64,000 nucleotides of DNA from Enoplolaimus lenunculus (lineage: Eukaryota > Nematoda > Enoplea > Enoplida > Thoracostomopsidae): assembly GCA_030248215.1 (NCBI GenBank), contig JASANG010001354.1:277951-341950 (forward strand), read 5' to 3'. A program made the translations under genes and the position numbers. Positions 1-12,046 of this stretch are shown here, one piece after another; positions within the stretch are counted from its first letter, which is position 1, and each line of letters starts with the position of its first letter. The notes beneath the pieces are model-generated. The model did no database searches and was not told the DNA's origin. It saw only the letters and a list, made by a program, of their open reading frames with translations.

Positions 1-48
1 TAGACCCACCAGAAACCGGGACGGCCCTATAAAAGTAAACATGGGCTA
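1..48 (-). repeat. end of a TTAGGC-type MITE, cut by window edge
   Basis: The reverse complement reads as the left terminus of the MITE seen at 18868 and 48811: GCCCATGTT, then an ACTTTTA-like run, then a GGGC-rich stretch. Only the end is inside the window, so the size of this copy is unknown. Confidence 0.45.
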
Positions 49-2656
49 ACTATTTCAAGGGGGGGTGGCAAAATTCTTCAAGAGGGAAAGGGCTGAGCCT
101 CCGGCCCCCCTCGGGCTGCTCTCTAGGTTCGGATTGAAGAAGTGCAAGGGTAAACATAAATATACAGACCAGCAGGACCATATAGGGGCGCTCCATGTGT
201 TTAAAACGATCAGGAGCAGAACATTTTTGTGTGGAATTGTAGTAGGCTTTAAAAGCATATTTTTTTAGGTATCTCATTCTACGCTTTACGTCTAGGCTAA
301 AGCTTAGGATTATGCTTTACAATATACTACTGTTTCGACCCCGTTAACGCATCGGCCATAGGGCTCACAAACAATTTTAAATATATCGGAGCCGGAGGAC
401 AACGCGGGTGAAACCAACATGCATCATGAGCCCATGGCCCTCTTAGCTACGATCCCCTACGTTTGTTGGTATCACGGCCGGCGTAAAGATTGTCAGTGCC
501 CCCAACCACAGATTCGAAGAAGCCCCGAATATTTTAAATGTTTTAACTGTTAAACGTGTCATCAGCTATGAGACCCCTTAAATTTTATATTTTAAAAATT
601 TAAAGCATGTACTCGGTTTTCGGGAAACTTTAAATTGTATTCTCTGGACTCCTAGTATACGCGCTGAAATACATTAAAATTTTTAAAAAACTTTTTATTT
701 TTGATGTTTTTCAATGAACAACAGCACAAATTCACAATTTGGCAGGCTATGTAGCAGCGGCAGGCAAGGCTTAAAAACTACGTTTTAAAAAATCGATGCG
801 AAAAATAACATTTCTAGGTTTTGGCATATACCTACATTTTAAACTTTTAAAAAATGTAAATGCTTAAACAGTTTAGAAAATTTTGAATGTATTCTCTGTA
901 TGGTGAAATTTTAAGGCTTGGGTAACGAAAGATAAACATGCTGAAATCGTATATCTGTGACTTTTCACAGAATAAAAACATAGACAATGTGCCAACAACA
1001 AATGTTTAGAATCAAGTTTGAAACGAAAAGCGACTTCTAGCAGAAATCAATTGTATCCATGTTTCCCAATACAAAATGCGTATATTTTTTTACTTTGACT
1101 GGCCAATGTTAATACTTAGGGCCGATGTACGTATGTCTAATTTCGAGCAAAAGGGAATACGGGACAGCTGCATATTTTGGCTGGGAAAATAGAAAATTGA
1201 AACAACTATATATTTTCACCGGGAAATGGGAAAATGAACCCATTTAAAACTTCCCTACCTATTCATGATATATGGCGTAGATCAAGATATACACAACCAA
1301 ATAAATAAATAAATAAAAAAAATTTCTATTGCTCTGCGTTTGAGTTTTACAAAGACAACACGCATCCCCATTATAAATGCTGTCGAAATTGACATTAGTC
1401 AAGCAAATGCTTATATATTCATGCGTTTGAGTTTTACAAAGACATAACACGCATCCCCATTATAAATGCTGTCGAGATTGACATTAGTCAAGCAAATGCT
1501 TATAATGTATTCATGCAAGGAAAACCCCTTTCATGCGAGCATATTCTGTATTTTAAAAATTTCTGTTCTGAAAAGAAATACGCTTTGATTCACGCTGCGC
1601 TACAGTACCTTTTGGAATATTTGGATCTTGCACACCCATACACCTTTTAAAGAACATCATTTCACATAGGCTTGGGCTTAGAAGAATGATTCAATGAAGC
1701 TTTTGCAATGTAAATGTCTTGACACCAAAACTGCGTATACATAGCAAGTGCTAAAAATACAAATTTGTAGAAAAACAAACGTATCAGGCGTTTTTGTTGA
1801 TTTCAGGAATAACGCAAAACGTTGGCTTTTTATAGACGTATACACTTTGTGGCAAGTTTTGAATGGGCAAAAACAAAGAAATCAAAATATAGAAATTTTC
1901 CTGGATACAAAAATGTGACCATTGTAAAAACTGGCATGGCAGAATAAAAAATCGCACTTGAAAATCAACATGCTTTATATCGGAAGTTGCAGATTTAAAG
2001 TTCTATTAAGGAATAGTCTTCTACTACGTTTCGCTCCTTTCTATACATGATCCCGATATCAAAACCACACTGGAAACATGATCCTATGTTGTCCATTCAT
2101 TTGTTTTCCGTCCCCATTTTTCATTTTTCCCTTTTTGCACTACAGTGTATGCGCACCATGCCACCATTGTATGCTTTCTGCAGAAGTGTACATTTCAAGC
2201 ACTGCACTATAGACAATGGCTGTATTCAAACTTCTACCGGCAATCGTCTATGCTGTTTTGCTTTGCTAACAGCAGGTGTTGGTGAAGAAGCAAAATTATT
2301 GCGGCAACCGTCTAACGGTGCCAAATTTTGGAAGGGCAAGTGTCGATGGTGCTTATTTTAAATTATAGCAATTGTTGGAACTCTTTATTTTGAAAAAACT
2401 ATAGACAGTTTCTGTTTTAAAATTTTTAACAAAATGAAATTTTAGAAAATAATTTTAAAAGTTAAAACGCAATGGCGGTTGCTATTGAAAACTTTCTAGG
2501 GTAAGTGTCGTTGCTAATTTAGTTGTAGATAGTTAATGGTAGTTGTCTATGGCTAATGTGAAATTCCACGCGCTGTACGCGAAATATTGTGGACGACGCA
2601 TAAAGCAAATGTTGCCATGCCTGTGCATATATACCGGTATAAGAATTTGTTGCAAC
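49..2656. other. gene-free AT-rich stretch
   Basis: Short open frames occur here but none has splice context, codon pattern or recognisable protein content. The only structure I can support is the direct duplication at 1337-1514, listed separately. Upstream exons of the gene at 3474-6819 should lie in this stretch or before the window, but I could not find them. Confidence 0.5.
1337..1514. repeat. tandem duplication of about 88 bp
   Basis: The segment beginning GCGTTTGAGTTTTACAAAG is repeated head to tail (about 1337-1422 and 1423-1514). There are only a few substitutions and two small insertions between the copies, so the duplication is fairly recent. No coding role is visible. Confidence 0.85.
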
Positions 2657-2850
2657 GACCGCGTGGTGTAGTGGTAGCATGCTTGGCTCGAGCGCAAGAG
2701 GGCCGAGGTTCGATTCCCGGCGTGGTCATTAACTTTGGCAAAACTTCAAACAGGGGTCGTGCAGACCGTATAGTACCAACATCACCTATCAGCAAACGAG
2801 ACTGATTTATATCACACAAAAAATGGCGCTGTCCCATTGTCAGTTTAAAC
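2657..2850 (+). repeat. tRNA-derived SINE
   Basis: The head at 2657-2728 is a 72-nt tRNA-like segment. The acceptor arms GACCGCG and CGTGGTC pair fully. An A-box-like TGGTGTAGTGG and a B box GGTTCGATTCC are present. The anticodon and T arms contain mismatches, and an unrelated tail follows, so this is a SINE rather than a working tRNA gene. Related heads occur at 21261 (reverse), 61788 and 62142. Confidence 0.75.
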
Positions 2851-3473
2851 AAACAAGTCCGAATGTTGTAAACAATTTTGAATGCCCTAGGCTGTACGAG
2901 GTAAGAGCTGACTCAAGGGAAAACCGGTATAACCTTTTCAAATAAAAACAACGCAAAGCCCCGATGTTTACAGGCACTACCATTAGGTTATAATTGCCTT
3001 ATAAATATTTGCATATTTATAGCTATATGCTAAAGAAACCAGAAGTACTTCTAAAATAACAAAAAAACTCGACATTTTAAACTGACATCAAATTTTTAAA
3101 AATTAGGTTAAAATAAATACTAAAATTAAACGAAAAGTGGCTCTGGAAAATTGGCGACAAAAATTAAGTAAATAAAAATAGGCACCATAAAGGTGGCATC
3201 AGTAATTTTTTGAAAGGTTGAAGAATTTCGAAAACAATAAAATATTATAAAATAAAGAAATCAAACTGTTGGGATAGATAAGACTGACTTTCAAATTCAA
3301 ACACTGTATTTTAAAGTACATTCTTAACTGATAACAACTTTCAATAAAGGATCATTATAATGATATGACAGTATGCATATAGCATCTAATTTAAGCTAAG
3401 GTATGTCTAACCTAAGCCTAAATCTTAGCTAAGCCCCATGTGTAAAAGTTGTACGTATATTTATGTGTTTTAG

Positions 3474-6400
3474 ATCAAACGGATTCCGCAAATTTCTATA
3501 CGTTGTCCAATACAATCCATGGGACTTTAAAGTCCGAGCCGGAAAGTTCAGTCCTCGTAGCTGCAGTAGACAACGTAGCAAACACAGATGACGCGAAACC
3601 AAACGAAGTCTCCGATAACTTAGCTCCTCAAGACACGAAAACTGATTCCGCCTTCATACAGCCGACCTCAATTTTAAACACGTCTAACAGAAATGCAGAC
3701 AGACAGAGTGTTGCTGCTATCGATGTAAGAGCGAAAGTAAACCGAAGCTCTGCTTTAGAAATTACAGATCCAGCAGCGGCTATAGTTATTCCAGCTGGAA
3801 TTAGTTTGGTAAGAAAATGGTCTTAGTTGCATAAAATTACATAGACCAGCTTAGATAAGTGCATAAATGATAAACATGAACGCATGATTCTGGTTCGGCA
3901 TCTGGTAACTCTTACAACAAATAATTTAGCCATTAAGATCTCCCAATGTCTGGACACGAAAAAGTTTTTAGATCATACTTAGCGCGGCAGTAAACGAAAT
4001 TAATGAACTTTTTTTGAGCGAAGCTCGGAGTTTCGCGAAGCATTTTATGTTCTGTACTCTGTTGTCGAAAGGTGGATGTCCGTCCGTCTGTCCGTCCGAA
4101 AAGAATCTGAGGAACGGTTGAACCGATTTTGATAAACTTTTTTTTTGTTTGAAAGCCAATTATCGTGGGGTTTTAAAATCGTAAGCCATTTATTAGCTAC
4201 AGGCTAATTTGCTAAGCCTAAATTAGGACTTTCTACTTTTTTCACTAATTATTACAGTTACAAGCAATCTAATTTCAGCATTAAAAAGTTTTTGGGTGCG
4301 ATGAATCTGAATAGACTGCTTACAAACCTCCAAAACCGATGGTTGAATAGTTAGCTAATAGCTAATTTACATATTAGCTTAATTGACAAGACTAAATTAA
4401 GACTTTTTAAATTATTTCAATAATCATTAGGGTTACTGAAGGTTTTTTGGTGCGAGGAATGTGAATAAGTTGTTTACAAACCTCCAAAACCGATAAATGA
4501 ATAGTTAGCTAATAACTAATTTGCATATTAGCTTAAGTGCTTATTTGTGGTTGAGCTTCGCTCAATACATGTAGTCCAGGGTGCAACCGGAATTCCGGTT
4601 CCGGTATTTTTTCACCTTCCGGTTCCGGTAATTTTTTACCGGAATTAAAAATTCCGGCATTAAAATTTGGTCGGTGGAAATTAAGATATTGAAATTTGAA
4701 TAAATTGTTTACAAACCTCCAAAGCCGATAACTGAATAGTTAGCTGGTAGCTAATTTGCATATTAGCTTAATTGACAAGACAAAATTAGGACTTTATAAA
4801 TTATTTCAATAATTCATAGGCTGACTGAAGGGTTTTTGGGTGCGATGAATCTGAATAAATTGGTTACAAACCTCCAAAACCGGTAAATGAATAGTTAGCT
4901 AATAACTAATTTGCATATTACCTTAATTGCTAAAATGTGTTCGAGCTTCGCTGAATAAATGTAGTCCCACTACGACTGGTTAGATGTGATCAAGGTCGTA
5001 GTCAGGGGGATATGTGTCAGCCCCTATTGCAATTATTGTCCAGGTAGTTTATGGTTGGTGCCGTAAGAATCCCTCTGCAATTTTAATACAACACGACCCC
5101 TTTCCAAAAACCTGGTCACGCCCATAGAAGTGATACCGTTTGTGATTTTTGAGCGAAGCGACACTGAGCGAAGTTCGGAGTCTTACGAAGCGTTTTATGT
5201 TTTGAGTTCGGAGAGTAAAAACGTGCATGCTCGTCTGTCCGTGCCACGAGAATCTCAGGAACTGCTGAACCGATTTCGATAAGCGTTCTCTGTTTAAAAG
5301 CTTATTATCCTGATGTGTTAACCTCGCATTGATAATTTAAGAATTAAACCGGTTATTAGCTACAGGCTGCTTTTAATAATTGGTTAAGCCTAAATTATGA
5401 TTTTTTACGTTATTTAGTTAATGATAGGGTCACCAGCCATCTTATTTCAATACTAATGCTTTTTAGGTGCGAGAAATCTGAATAACATGTTTATAAATTT
5501 CCAGAACACGTAAATGAATAGTGAATAGGTTTGTACTAACCAGTTGCCATGTCAAATATGGTAGTTGAGTTTGGTTGGTTTATCATTTGTATAGGCGTTT
5601 GTGCGCTGTTGGGTTTAGGGTTTTCGCCTATGAGAAGTTAAAATAAAGGGTTTAGAAATGGGAACGCTTAAAACTTAGCTGCGTACACACTGTATTAGCA
5701 TATCTTTGACAATTATACCATTTGAGCGCATTATATTTTAAAGTGTTGATTTTGTTGGTGTATAACACTATATTTGGAAGGGTTTTTGGATAAGTAAGAA
5801 ACGCATCAGTATATCGCTCAAAACTTTGTATACTTGTAAATTATATACGTAGTACGATACTCGCTAGTAATTAGCATATTAACTATTCCAATTATAGCAT
5901 TTGAACAGGTGTTAATAAGTTAAGTGGAATCGAGGTTCGCTCAGTACGTGTGCCCCACTATTACTGATCGGATTGATGATATCGGAAATTGAACGTTTAA
6001 CTATTTTAACTACCTAGTTTCAATTTTTTAAACTGTCGACAAGTGATTTTTTTATTATTTACATACTGTTTTGTGTTTCATTAGCTGTGAACAGTTGGTT
6101 GGTTAATTCGGCATCATACGATTATTAATGTACTGGATGTATCGTCAAAGGTTTGTCGTTTAGATTTTGTATGTTTGTTTACATTCTAGACGTCAACCTC
6201 AAATATGACGCCGTTGCCTGCGCCAGACGACTTATTTTCGGCTCATAATTTTGATGTTGATATTGATTTAGGATTTGTTGCGCCAGGTATGTTTTAGTAT
6301 TTTGATGTTCGCAAAACTGTTTTACTTAAATTTTCAGCATTGCGGTTGTGAGAAAAAATACAATAAATATATCGTAATTAATATTGGATCAATGAAACAT

Positions 6401-6819
6401 AAGACATTATATGAGAACCATTCCACTTTACAACGTTAGGATGAACTGGGATTCCGCCTGCGCACTAAACATAGATAGTTTTAGGTACAAAGTTATACGC
6501 TTTGATTATAATTAGAAGAGTCTCTAATTTTTGTTGAGAACAATATATACAGCTTTTATGTAGTAGTTTGCATTACTAAACGCTAACTTTTGTATTCTTT
6601 TTGAATCCTGAGATCCGCCGAAATTAGGCTAAACTTTACATATCGCCGGCTGCATGTAATAATTTTTCTGATTATCGTTAGAGTACCAACAAATTTCAAT
6701 TTGACTGTTTAGATGGCCGACTAGCAGTTACACCCAAGCCCGTTGGACCTCCGAAAACGGCAGGAGTGCGAAGGTCGTTGAATTTAAACGAGTACAAACG
6801 AAAGAAGGGATTGATTTGA
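3474..6819 (+). CDS. unidentified gene, last three exons
   Basis: Three exons join in phase: 3474-3808 (acceptor TTTTAG, donor GTAAGA), 6190-6286 (acceptor TTCTAG, donor GTATGT) and 6713-6819 (acceptor TGTTTAG, stop TGA at 6817). Intron phases are 1 on entry, then 0, then 1, and each matches the next exon. The first exon reads as a polar, disordered Ser/Thr/Asp-rich region that includes KSEPESSVL. The second carries an acidic hydrophobic patch (LFSAHNFDVDIDLGFV). The protein ends with a basic motif, RRSLNLNEYKRKKGLI. This arrangement suggests a nuclear or regulatory protein with a short terminal interaction motif, but I do not recognise the family. Upstream exons are missing. The first intron is filled by the GAGCGAAG repeat complex. 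The phase agreement makes the gene itself likely; its function is unknown. Confidence 0.7.
3985..5960. repeat. GAGCGAAG-type repeat complex with internal tandem units
   Basis: Two related blocks start at about 4015 and 5148. Each has a GAGCGAAG start, a CGGAGT-CGAAGC-TTTTATGTT segment, a TCTGTCCGTCC run and a GAACCGATTT-GATAA stretch. They end near 4575, 4975 and 5950 with the inverted motif GAGCTTCGCTCA or a variant. Between about 4285 and 4930 a unit of roughly 135-250 bp (TTGGGTGCGATGAATCTGAATA, then CTTACAAACCTCCAAAACCG) is repeated about four times. This is probably a non-autonomous DNA element; its class is uncertain. Confidence 0.6.
4577..4670 (+). repeat. fragment of CAGGGTGCAACC (hAT-like) element
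   Basis: The fragment begins CAGGGTGCAACCGG and continues with alternating TTCCGG/CCGGTA blocks. The same terminus recurs at 9750 (reverse), 14880, 40090 and 60687 (reverse). The CAGGG start is typical of hAT termini. No transposase is present. It is inserted in the GAGCGAAG complex. Confidence 0.5.
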
Positions 6820-6958
6820 AATGCGCTCCGAACCTGTGAAACGAAGTGAGAACCTCGCGCTGATATTAGTAAATTACTTCAGTCGTCGGTACCGAAGGTC
6901 TGTGTCAATGTTGACCAGATTTTCACGATTTTGTGTTTGTATGAATGATAGTTGTTAT

Positions 6959-7105
6959 GGGCCCATGTTAATTTTACAGCGGACCTACTGGCAGACGTGG
7001 ATAGCTAGGGACTTGGAGACTTTGAGGTTCAGGTTTTTGTTTACGCTTAGGTTTAAGTAGACTTGGAGCTAGTGGGCAGGCCCTTATTGGTATTAACATG
7101 GGGCA
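6959..7105. repeat. TTAGGC-core MITE
   Basis: A short element bounded by GGGCCCATGTTAAT on the left and ATTAACATGGGGC on the right, which are inverted copies. The interior holds degenerate TTAGG/AGGTTTA motifs. The same termini and core occur at 18868 and 48811. Confidence 0.6.
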
Positions 7106-8463
7106 TTGTCTCTGGAACAAATTGTGGAAAATCTCTTACTCGTATCGGCCTTTGAACAGCAAAATTGTTTCGATCTGAAGCTTTCAATGAAATATTCTAA
7201 AAGGACTTGTTTAGCGAAATAGTTTTAGTTTTAAGCTATGTATTTTATCACGTCATTAAAGGATGTTTTTTATTTCAGATTGTATTGCTCTTAGTATCAC
7301 GGCAGTTATGAATCTTAAAGATCTCAGTGGTATAAAACAAAAGTTTTTTCGGAATCTAAAAATTCAGCAACACATGCCTTGTTGACGTATTTTCATAGTG
7401 TGTGCGTGCGGTGTGCTCTAGTTACTTTATTTATATCCCCGATGTGCAAGTGCATTTTTTGCATCTTTAGGTGGAATCTTCTGTTTCAAGCATTAAGCTC
7501 AAAAACGTCGTATTAACACTTTAAGCAACACAAAATATATAAATAGTCTGGTATCATTTTAAGTATACTTTAGGATTTTTTACCTTGATGTTTAGGGTCT
7601 AAAATTTGCGTTTTAATTGGGTTTTGTGCAAGGATAAGCCTATGTTACAACGCAACTAAGTTTTTAGTTTTGATTTTGGCCAACATAAGCTTTTTTATTT
7701 AAAATATAGTTTTGTTTGAGTACAAGAATTTTTCGTAGCACGGCCCTTGTAACCGTGTTTCTGTGAATTACTAAATAATGTATATTTTAGCAATAAATAA
7801 TAGAAATTGCTGTATAGCGAGCAAATATATGAACCGCATTTATGATTTTACCCCATAACTTGACACCAGGACAAATGTTTTTTACGATTTGCAATGGTCA
7901 ATCCAGGTGGAACAACGCCAGAATACATAAAACACAAGGGTGTAAACGGATAGTAAAAATAATTGGAAACTATAGATATTTCAGTATATTGTAAATCTTT
8001 CTGAGATGTTTTATTATTTTGCCATCACAATTGAACAACTAAGTTTTAAACAGGAACATTTTAAATTACAAATAAGTGAAAAAGTTATCTCTAACACATT
8101 TGCGTAGTGGCAAGGGAAAACTACAAAATTGCCGGAATTCATACGTTTAGATATTCTAATAGTAGGAAATTCAAATGCCTAAATTTTCGTGGTTTGGTTT
8201 TACTTTTCTCGTCTTCTAAACTAAACTTACGCTTCAGAATCTCGATTACACTGCTAATTTTCCATATCAACCAAAAATCGTATACATAGGCATGAATTTT
8301 CGGCCTTTCCCGTTTAGCGAACCGAACCACACATCCCAATTTTCCAACCAGGCCAACGAAAAGGTTCGTTTCCTACTTTAGACCTAGTGAAAACCTATAC
8401 GTTTAACTTTTCTATTTTTCCTGGGTTTCCAAACCTCGCCTACATCTCTAACTTTTCCTACCT
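7106..8463. other. gene-free stretch
   Basis: AT-rich sequence between the 3' end of the unidentified gene and the nested MITEs. I see no exon with convincing splice sites and no repeat family here. Confidence 0.45.
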
Positions 8464-8549
8464 ATTCTAGTGACCCGAATAAGTGGGAGTTGGTAATAAG
8501 GGGGGTCCCCATTTTTAGTCGCAATCAATAGTAAGAGTCCGTAAGTGGA
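8464..8549. repeat. fragment of the TA-flanked MITE
   Basis: A terminal piece (AGTGACCCGAATAAG through AGAGTCCGTAAG) of the element described at 27845. It directly abuts another copy that starts at 8550. Confidence 0.7.
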
Positions 8550-8776
8550 TACTGTAGTGACCCGAATAAGAGGGGTGTTCCCATTTTGAGTCCCAATCAA
8601 TAGGAGTCCTTATCCCTAATAAGAGTCCGCAAAGCGGATAGAGTCCCTAAACCCAAATTAGAGACCATAAATGTCAATTAGTGCTAATTGTAGCGCATAA
8701 ATGACTCCACGACGAAATAATTTGAGTTCGAAACATTAAAGCGTACTCAAAGTTTGAAAGTACATTCTTAAGTATA

Positions 8777-10887
8777 ATGCGTCATCCATTTTAATGTGTG
8801 CCCGCCGTGTGGAAAATTGACGCAACCATTTCCAAGTACGGTTTTGAAAAACGCTTCAAAAAGGAAATGGAATTTCCAACCTGTTTCAATTTCCCACAGT
8901 TATCGATTTTTCAAACTCAAGTAGTTAATTGATAGCATTATTTGATCTTCAATTTACCACTAGCGATTTTTTAAACAAGGGCAATGGGAAATTGCGCCAT
9001 TTTCCAAATTCAATTTCCGCTTTGCCTTGACACTTCAATTACCAAAGTGGAAATTGAAAGAGAAGCATAACGTTTACCAATTTATTGATATTGTCCCACT
9101 TATCGAAAATTGAATTTACAGTTTACAATTTCACTTGTGATATTGTCCCCAAAAAGGATGAAATTTTACAACTCAAAGTTCAAATAGAAGGTTAGGATGA
9201 GAGTTTCTAGAAATGATGTTTGATGGGCCACCCAAGTCGCAAGATTGAAGTTGTGCGATTGAAATTGTGAATATCTTGACGTTAGTGGTCATTCGACGCT
9301 TGGGGTCAAGTTTCTTGTGCTACCAGTTTTACTGAGGTTGGGTTTAAAATTGGAACAGCAATTTTTTGCGCACACTGGAGTTACTTTTTATGGAGTACGA
9401 CGGTATATTGATTCAAGGATTGGTGATTGCAATTGGTATCCACCACAAACTGAAACCGCATATAGTCACGTTGAACTTACTATGTCCGAACGTGTCTACG
9501 ATCTAATTAAGGATATAGTCGAAACGAGCGAAGATTTATTAGTGTTAATAGTTTTGCATAATTTAGCAATAATTATCTGTTTAGCTCGTTTCGATTGACT
9601 TGTGTCACTTTCCAAAAAATCAACATAAAACCAAACAACTTAACAACATGTTGCAGATATTGGCTAAGATTAACTAATTAGCCATCATTTTTACTACCTA
9701 ATTTCACCCCACCTTTGGCTCCGGTATTTTTTACCTCCGGTTGCACCCTGCTACGTAAATGTATACCAGACAGACTTCACAGGCGTTTACAGAACTAAGA
9801 ACCATGATCGAGAATTGGGCTCAATTACTTCAGACATCACGCCCCCTAAACGTCAGCCACTTTTTCCTATACTTAGTGCTTCTTAGGCTAAGGTTTAGAC
9901 TTAGGGCTACGGTTACCGCCCCTGGATTGTTTTTTCCGGAAAAAATTATGACCGGAAAAAATGGAAAAAACTCATTCCTTGTCTGAGTGATCGGTTATCC
10001 CACCCTTATCCAGCGTTTGCCCAAAAATGCTTGCATTTTGAAGCTTTTTGCATATTTGAGCTGTTTTGGCGTGGAATAATAGGAGGCCATTAGAGGTTGA
10101 AGCTAGAAAAAGTTTTGCATCAACTTTTTTGGCCGGCCCCACTGTGGACGAAACCTGGTGAGCGAACCGAAACAGATGTATATGTAGTTTTGCATTAAAT
10201 CTCGTGGCAAAACTTCAATTCTGAAGTCCATTCACAAATGTTGCAATTTTCGCTCTTTTCGGACGTATTATGTGTCCTGGTGAACATATACACACGGTCA
10301 CAACAATCCTGTACAGCCCTGTTCCATACATTGGCCAAAATTATAGACATCATTAAAAGAATTGCGTGTTTGTAACAAATATTCCTATCTGGTGCATAGA
10401 TCTTTCTTTCACTTCCGACGTCGAAAACGCCTGCCGTCCTAGTTGAAAGCGAATTATTGCACCGATTAGGTCAAAGGTCATGTACCTACCGCAGTGTTTC
10501 CGCTTTTATGATTTTTTCAATTTCCCACTGCCCTGCTGATTTTCCACTACCGTGAGGGAAATTGAAACTGAAATTTGGGTGCCCATTTCCCACTGCAGTT
10601 TTGGTGACTTTTCAATTTCCTTTTCGACAGCAAATTTAGCTTATCAATTTCCTATTTTAAAAATGTCTCAATTTCCTACTGCTGTCCTATTTAAATTCCC
10701 TATTGGGAAATCGACACTCAAAATATCATTTCAATTTACTTGTACGGTTTGTAAATTGTCTCAATTTCCCACTAGACCAATTTTTTCAAATTAAATTTCC
10801 TTCTTGAAGCGTTTTTCAAAACCGTACTTGGAAATGGTTGCGTCAATTTTCCACACGGCGGGCACACGATAAAATGGATGACGCATA
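8777..10887. mobile_element. inner DNA element with about 100-bp inverted termini
   Basis: The left end ATGCGTCATCCATTTTA continues through GTGTGCCCGCCGTGTGG to the motif AACGCTTCAA. The right end, 10803-10887, is its inverted copy with few differences. A TA flanks both sides, which fits the intact outer MITE consensus interrupted at a TA. The interior contains many repeats of CAATTTCC/GGAAATTG and no recognisable transposase. The open frame at 9317-9598 matches nothing I know. It is a non-autonomous element of about 2.1 kb, possibly of the Tc1/mariner type by target site. Confidence 0.7.
9660..9750 (-). repeat. CAGGGTGCAACC (hAT-like) element end
   Basis: Read in reverse, this starts CAGGGTGCAACCGGAGGT, continues with a GGAGCC motif and then GGTGAAATTAGGTAG. 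The copies at 14880 and 40090 share this order. It sits within the inner element 8777-10887, making a third level of insertion. Confidence 0.55.
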
Positions 10888-11091
10888 ACCTTGCATTATT
10901 GCTCAAGCTATTGAAGACAAACAAACGTTTAATTCAACGGATAGTTGCAATACCGGAAATATATCAGTAACGAAGGGTGACAGAGGGCGGGTTGAAAATA
11001 AATAACAGTCCATAACCGAATAACAGAGGGCGTACCCTCTGGAGAGGCGAAATAAAAATCAGTCCCACCTCTTATTCTGGTCACTACAGTA

Positions 11092-11422
11092 GAGTTCCTA
11101 AACCCTAATTAGAGTCCACAAATGTCAATTATCCCTAATAGCGCAATGACTCCAGGTTCAAATAAAGTTGAGTTCGAAACTTTAAAGCATACTTAAGTTT
11201 GAAGGTACATTCCTAAGCATAAACTTTTGTTACAGCTCAAGCTTTTGATTCAAGACCAATAAACGATTAATTTAAAGGTTAGTTGCAAAACAGGATATGT
11301 CAGTAACGAAGGGCGGCGGAGGGGGGATTAAAAATAACAGTCCGTAACCGAATAACAGGGGGTACCTTCTAGAGAGGCCAAATAAATATCAATCCCCTGC
11401 TTTTATTCAGGTCACTACAGTA
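11092..11422. repeat. truncated TA-flanked MITE, tandem to the previous copy
   Basis: It starts inside the element (AGAGTTCCTAAACCCTAATT) and ends with GGTCACTACAGTA at 11422. It shares the preceding copy's terminus, so the two are joined end to end. Confidence 0.75.
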
Positions 11423-12046
11423 CCAAAAGGAAAATCACACATCAGGGCGCAACCGGTTAAGTACGCCAGCTTGTCACCAGCAGCGAGATGCAAGACATCT
11501 CGTTGATACCGACAATTGACACCTCGATTCGTCGTCGACCACGACCACATCTTGTCCCTCCGTTTGGTTGGCATTGATAACTTAAATTGTTGAGTTGACG
11601 AGTTGCCGGGCTCGACCAGACATTGGGCTAAGAGCTGTCGGTCGACAAGATGAATTGACGTGTGACCTTTATTTCCGCCTGATTTATCTACACCTGAATG
11701 CTGTACGCATTTTATCATGACTATTTGCTGTAGTTAAATTCAGAAGTGATATGTTTCTGAAAAGTGGAGCTTTGTTTCGGCTGAATATGTGCAGATTTTT
11801 CTCAACACCGATTAATCATTCGACGTGAAAACTTTCGCATTTTATCATATACCCATCGTTTCGAACGAATTGCAAAGAACACATCACCCTCCTCAATGCA
11901 AATAGTTTTTTCTGGCACTATAGTTGTAGTCTAGTTTTTGGCCTTATGCTACTCACAATTTCCAACGCCTATTAGATCCCATCTGCAAAATAATTTTATG
12001 TTGAGCAAATAATACTGCGCCTAGGCCGCAACCCGGAAGTAGTTAA

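Larger units (their letters stand above)
8550..11091. mobile_element. TA-flanked MITE split by an inner element
   Basis: The outer termini are TACTGTAGTGACCCG at 8550 and GGTCACTACAGTA ending at 11091. The two halves (8550-8776 and 10888-11091) together match the roughly 425-bp element at 27845, 51449 and 54239. The match breaks exactly where the inner element 8777-10887 is inserted. The TA at both ends and the ACTACAGTA termini suggest a Tc1/mariner-type non-autonomous element. Confidence 0.8.

Noticed and set aside
2657-2728. Functional tRNA gene
   Set aside because: The acceptor stem pairs, but the T arm and anticodon stem have mismatches and the sequence continues as a SINE. Related degraded heads occur elsewhere.
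9317-9598. 93-codon frame as a gene
   Set aside because: It lies in the non-coding interior of a MITE-like element with no recognisable domain.
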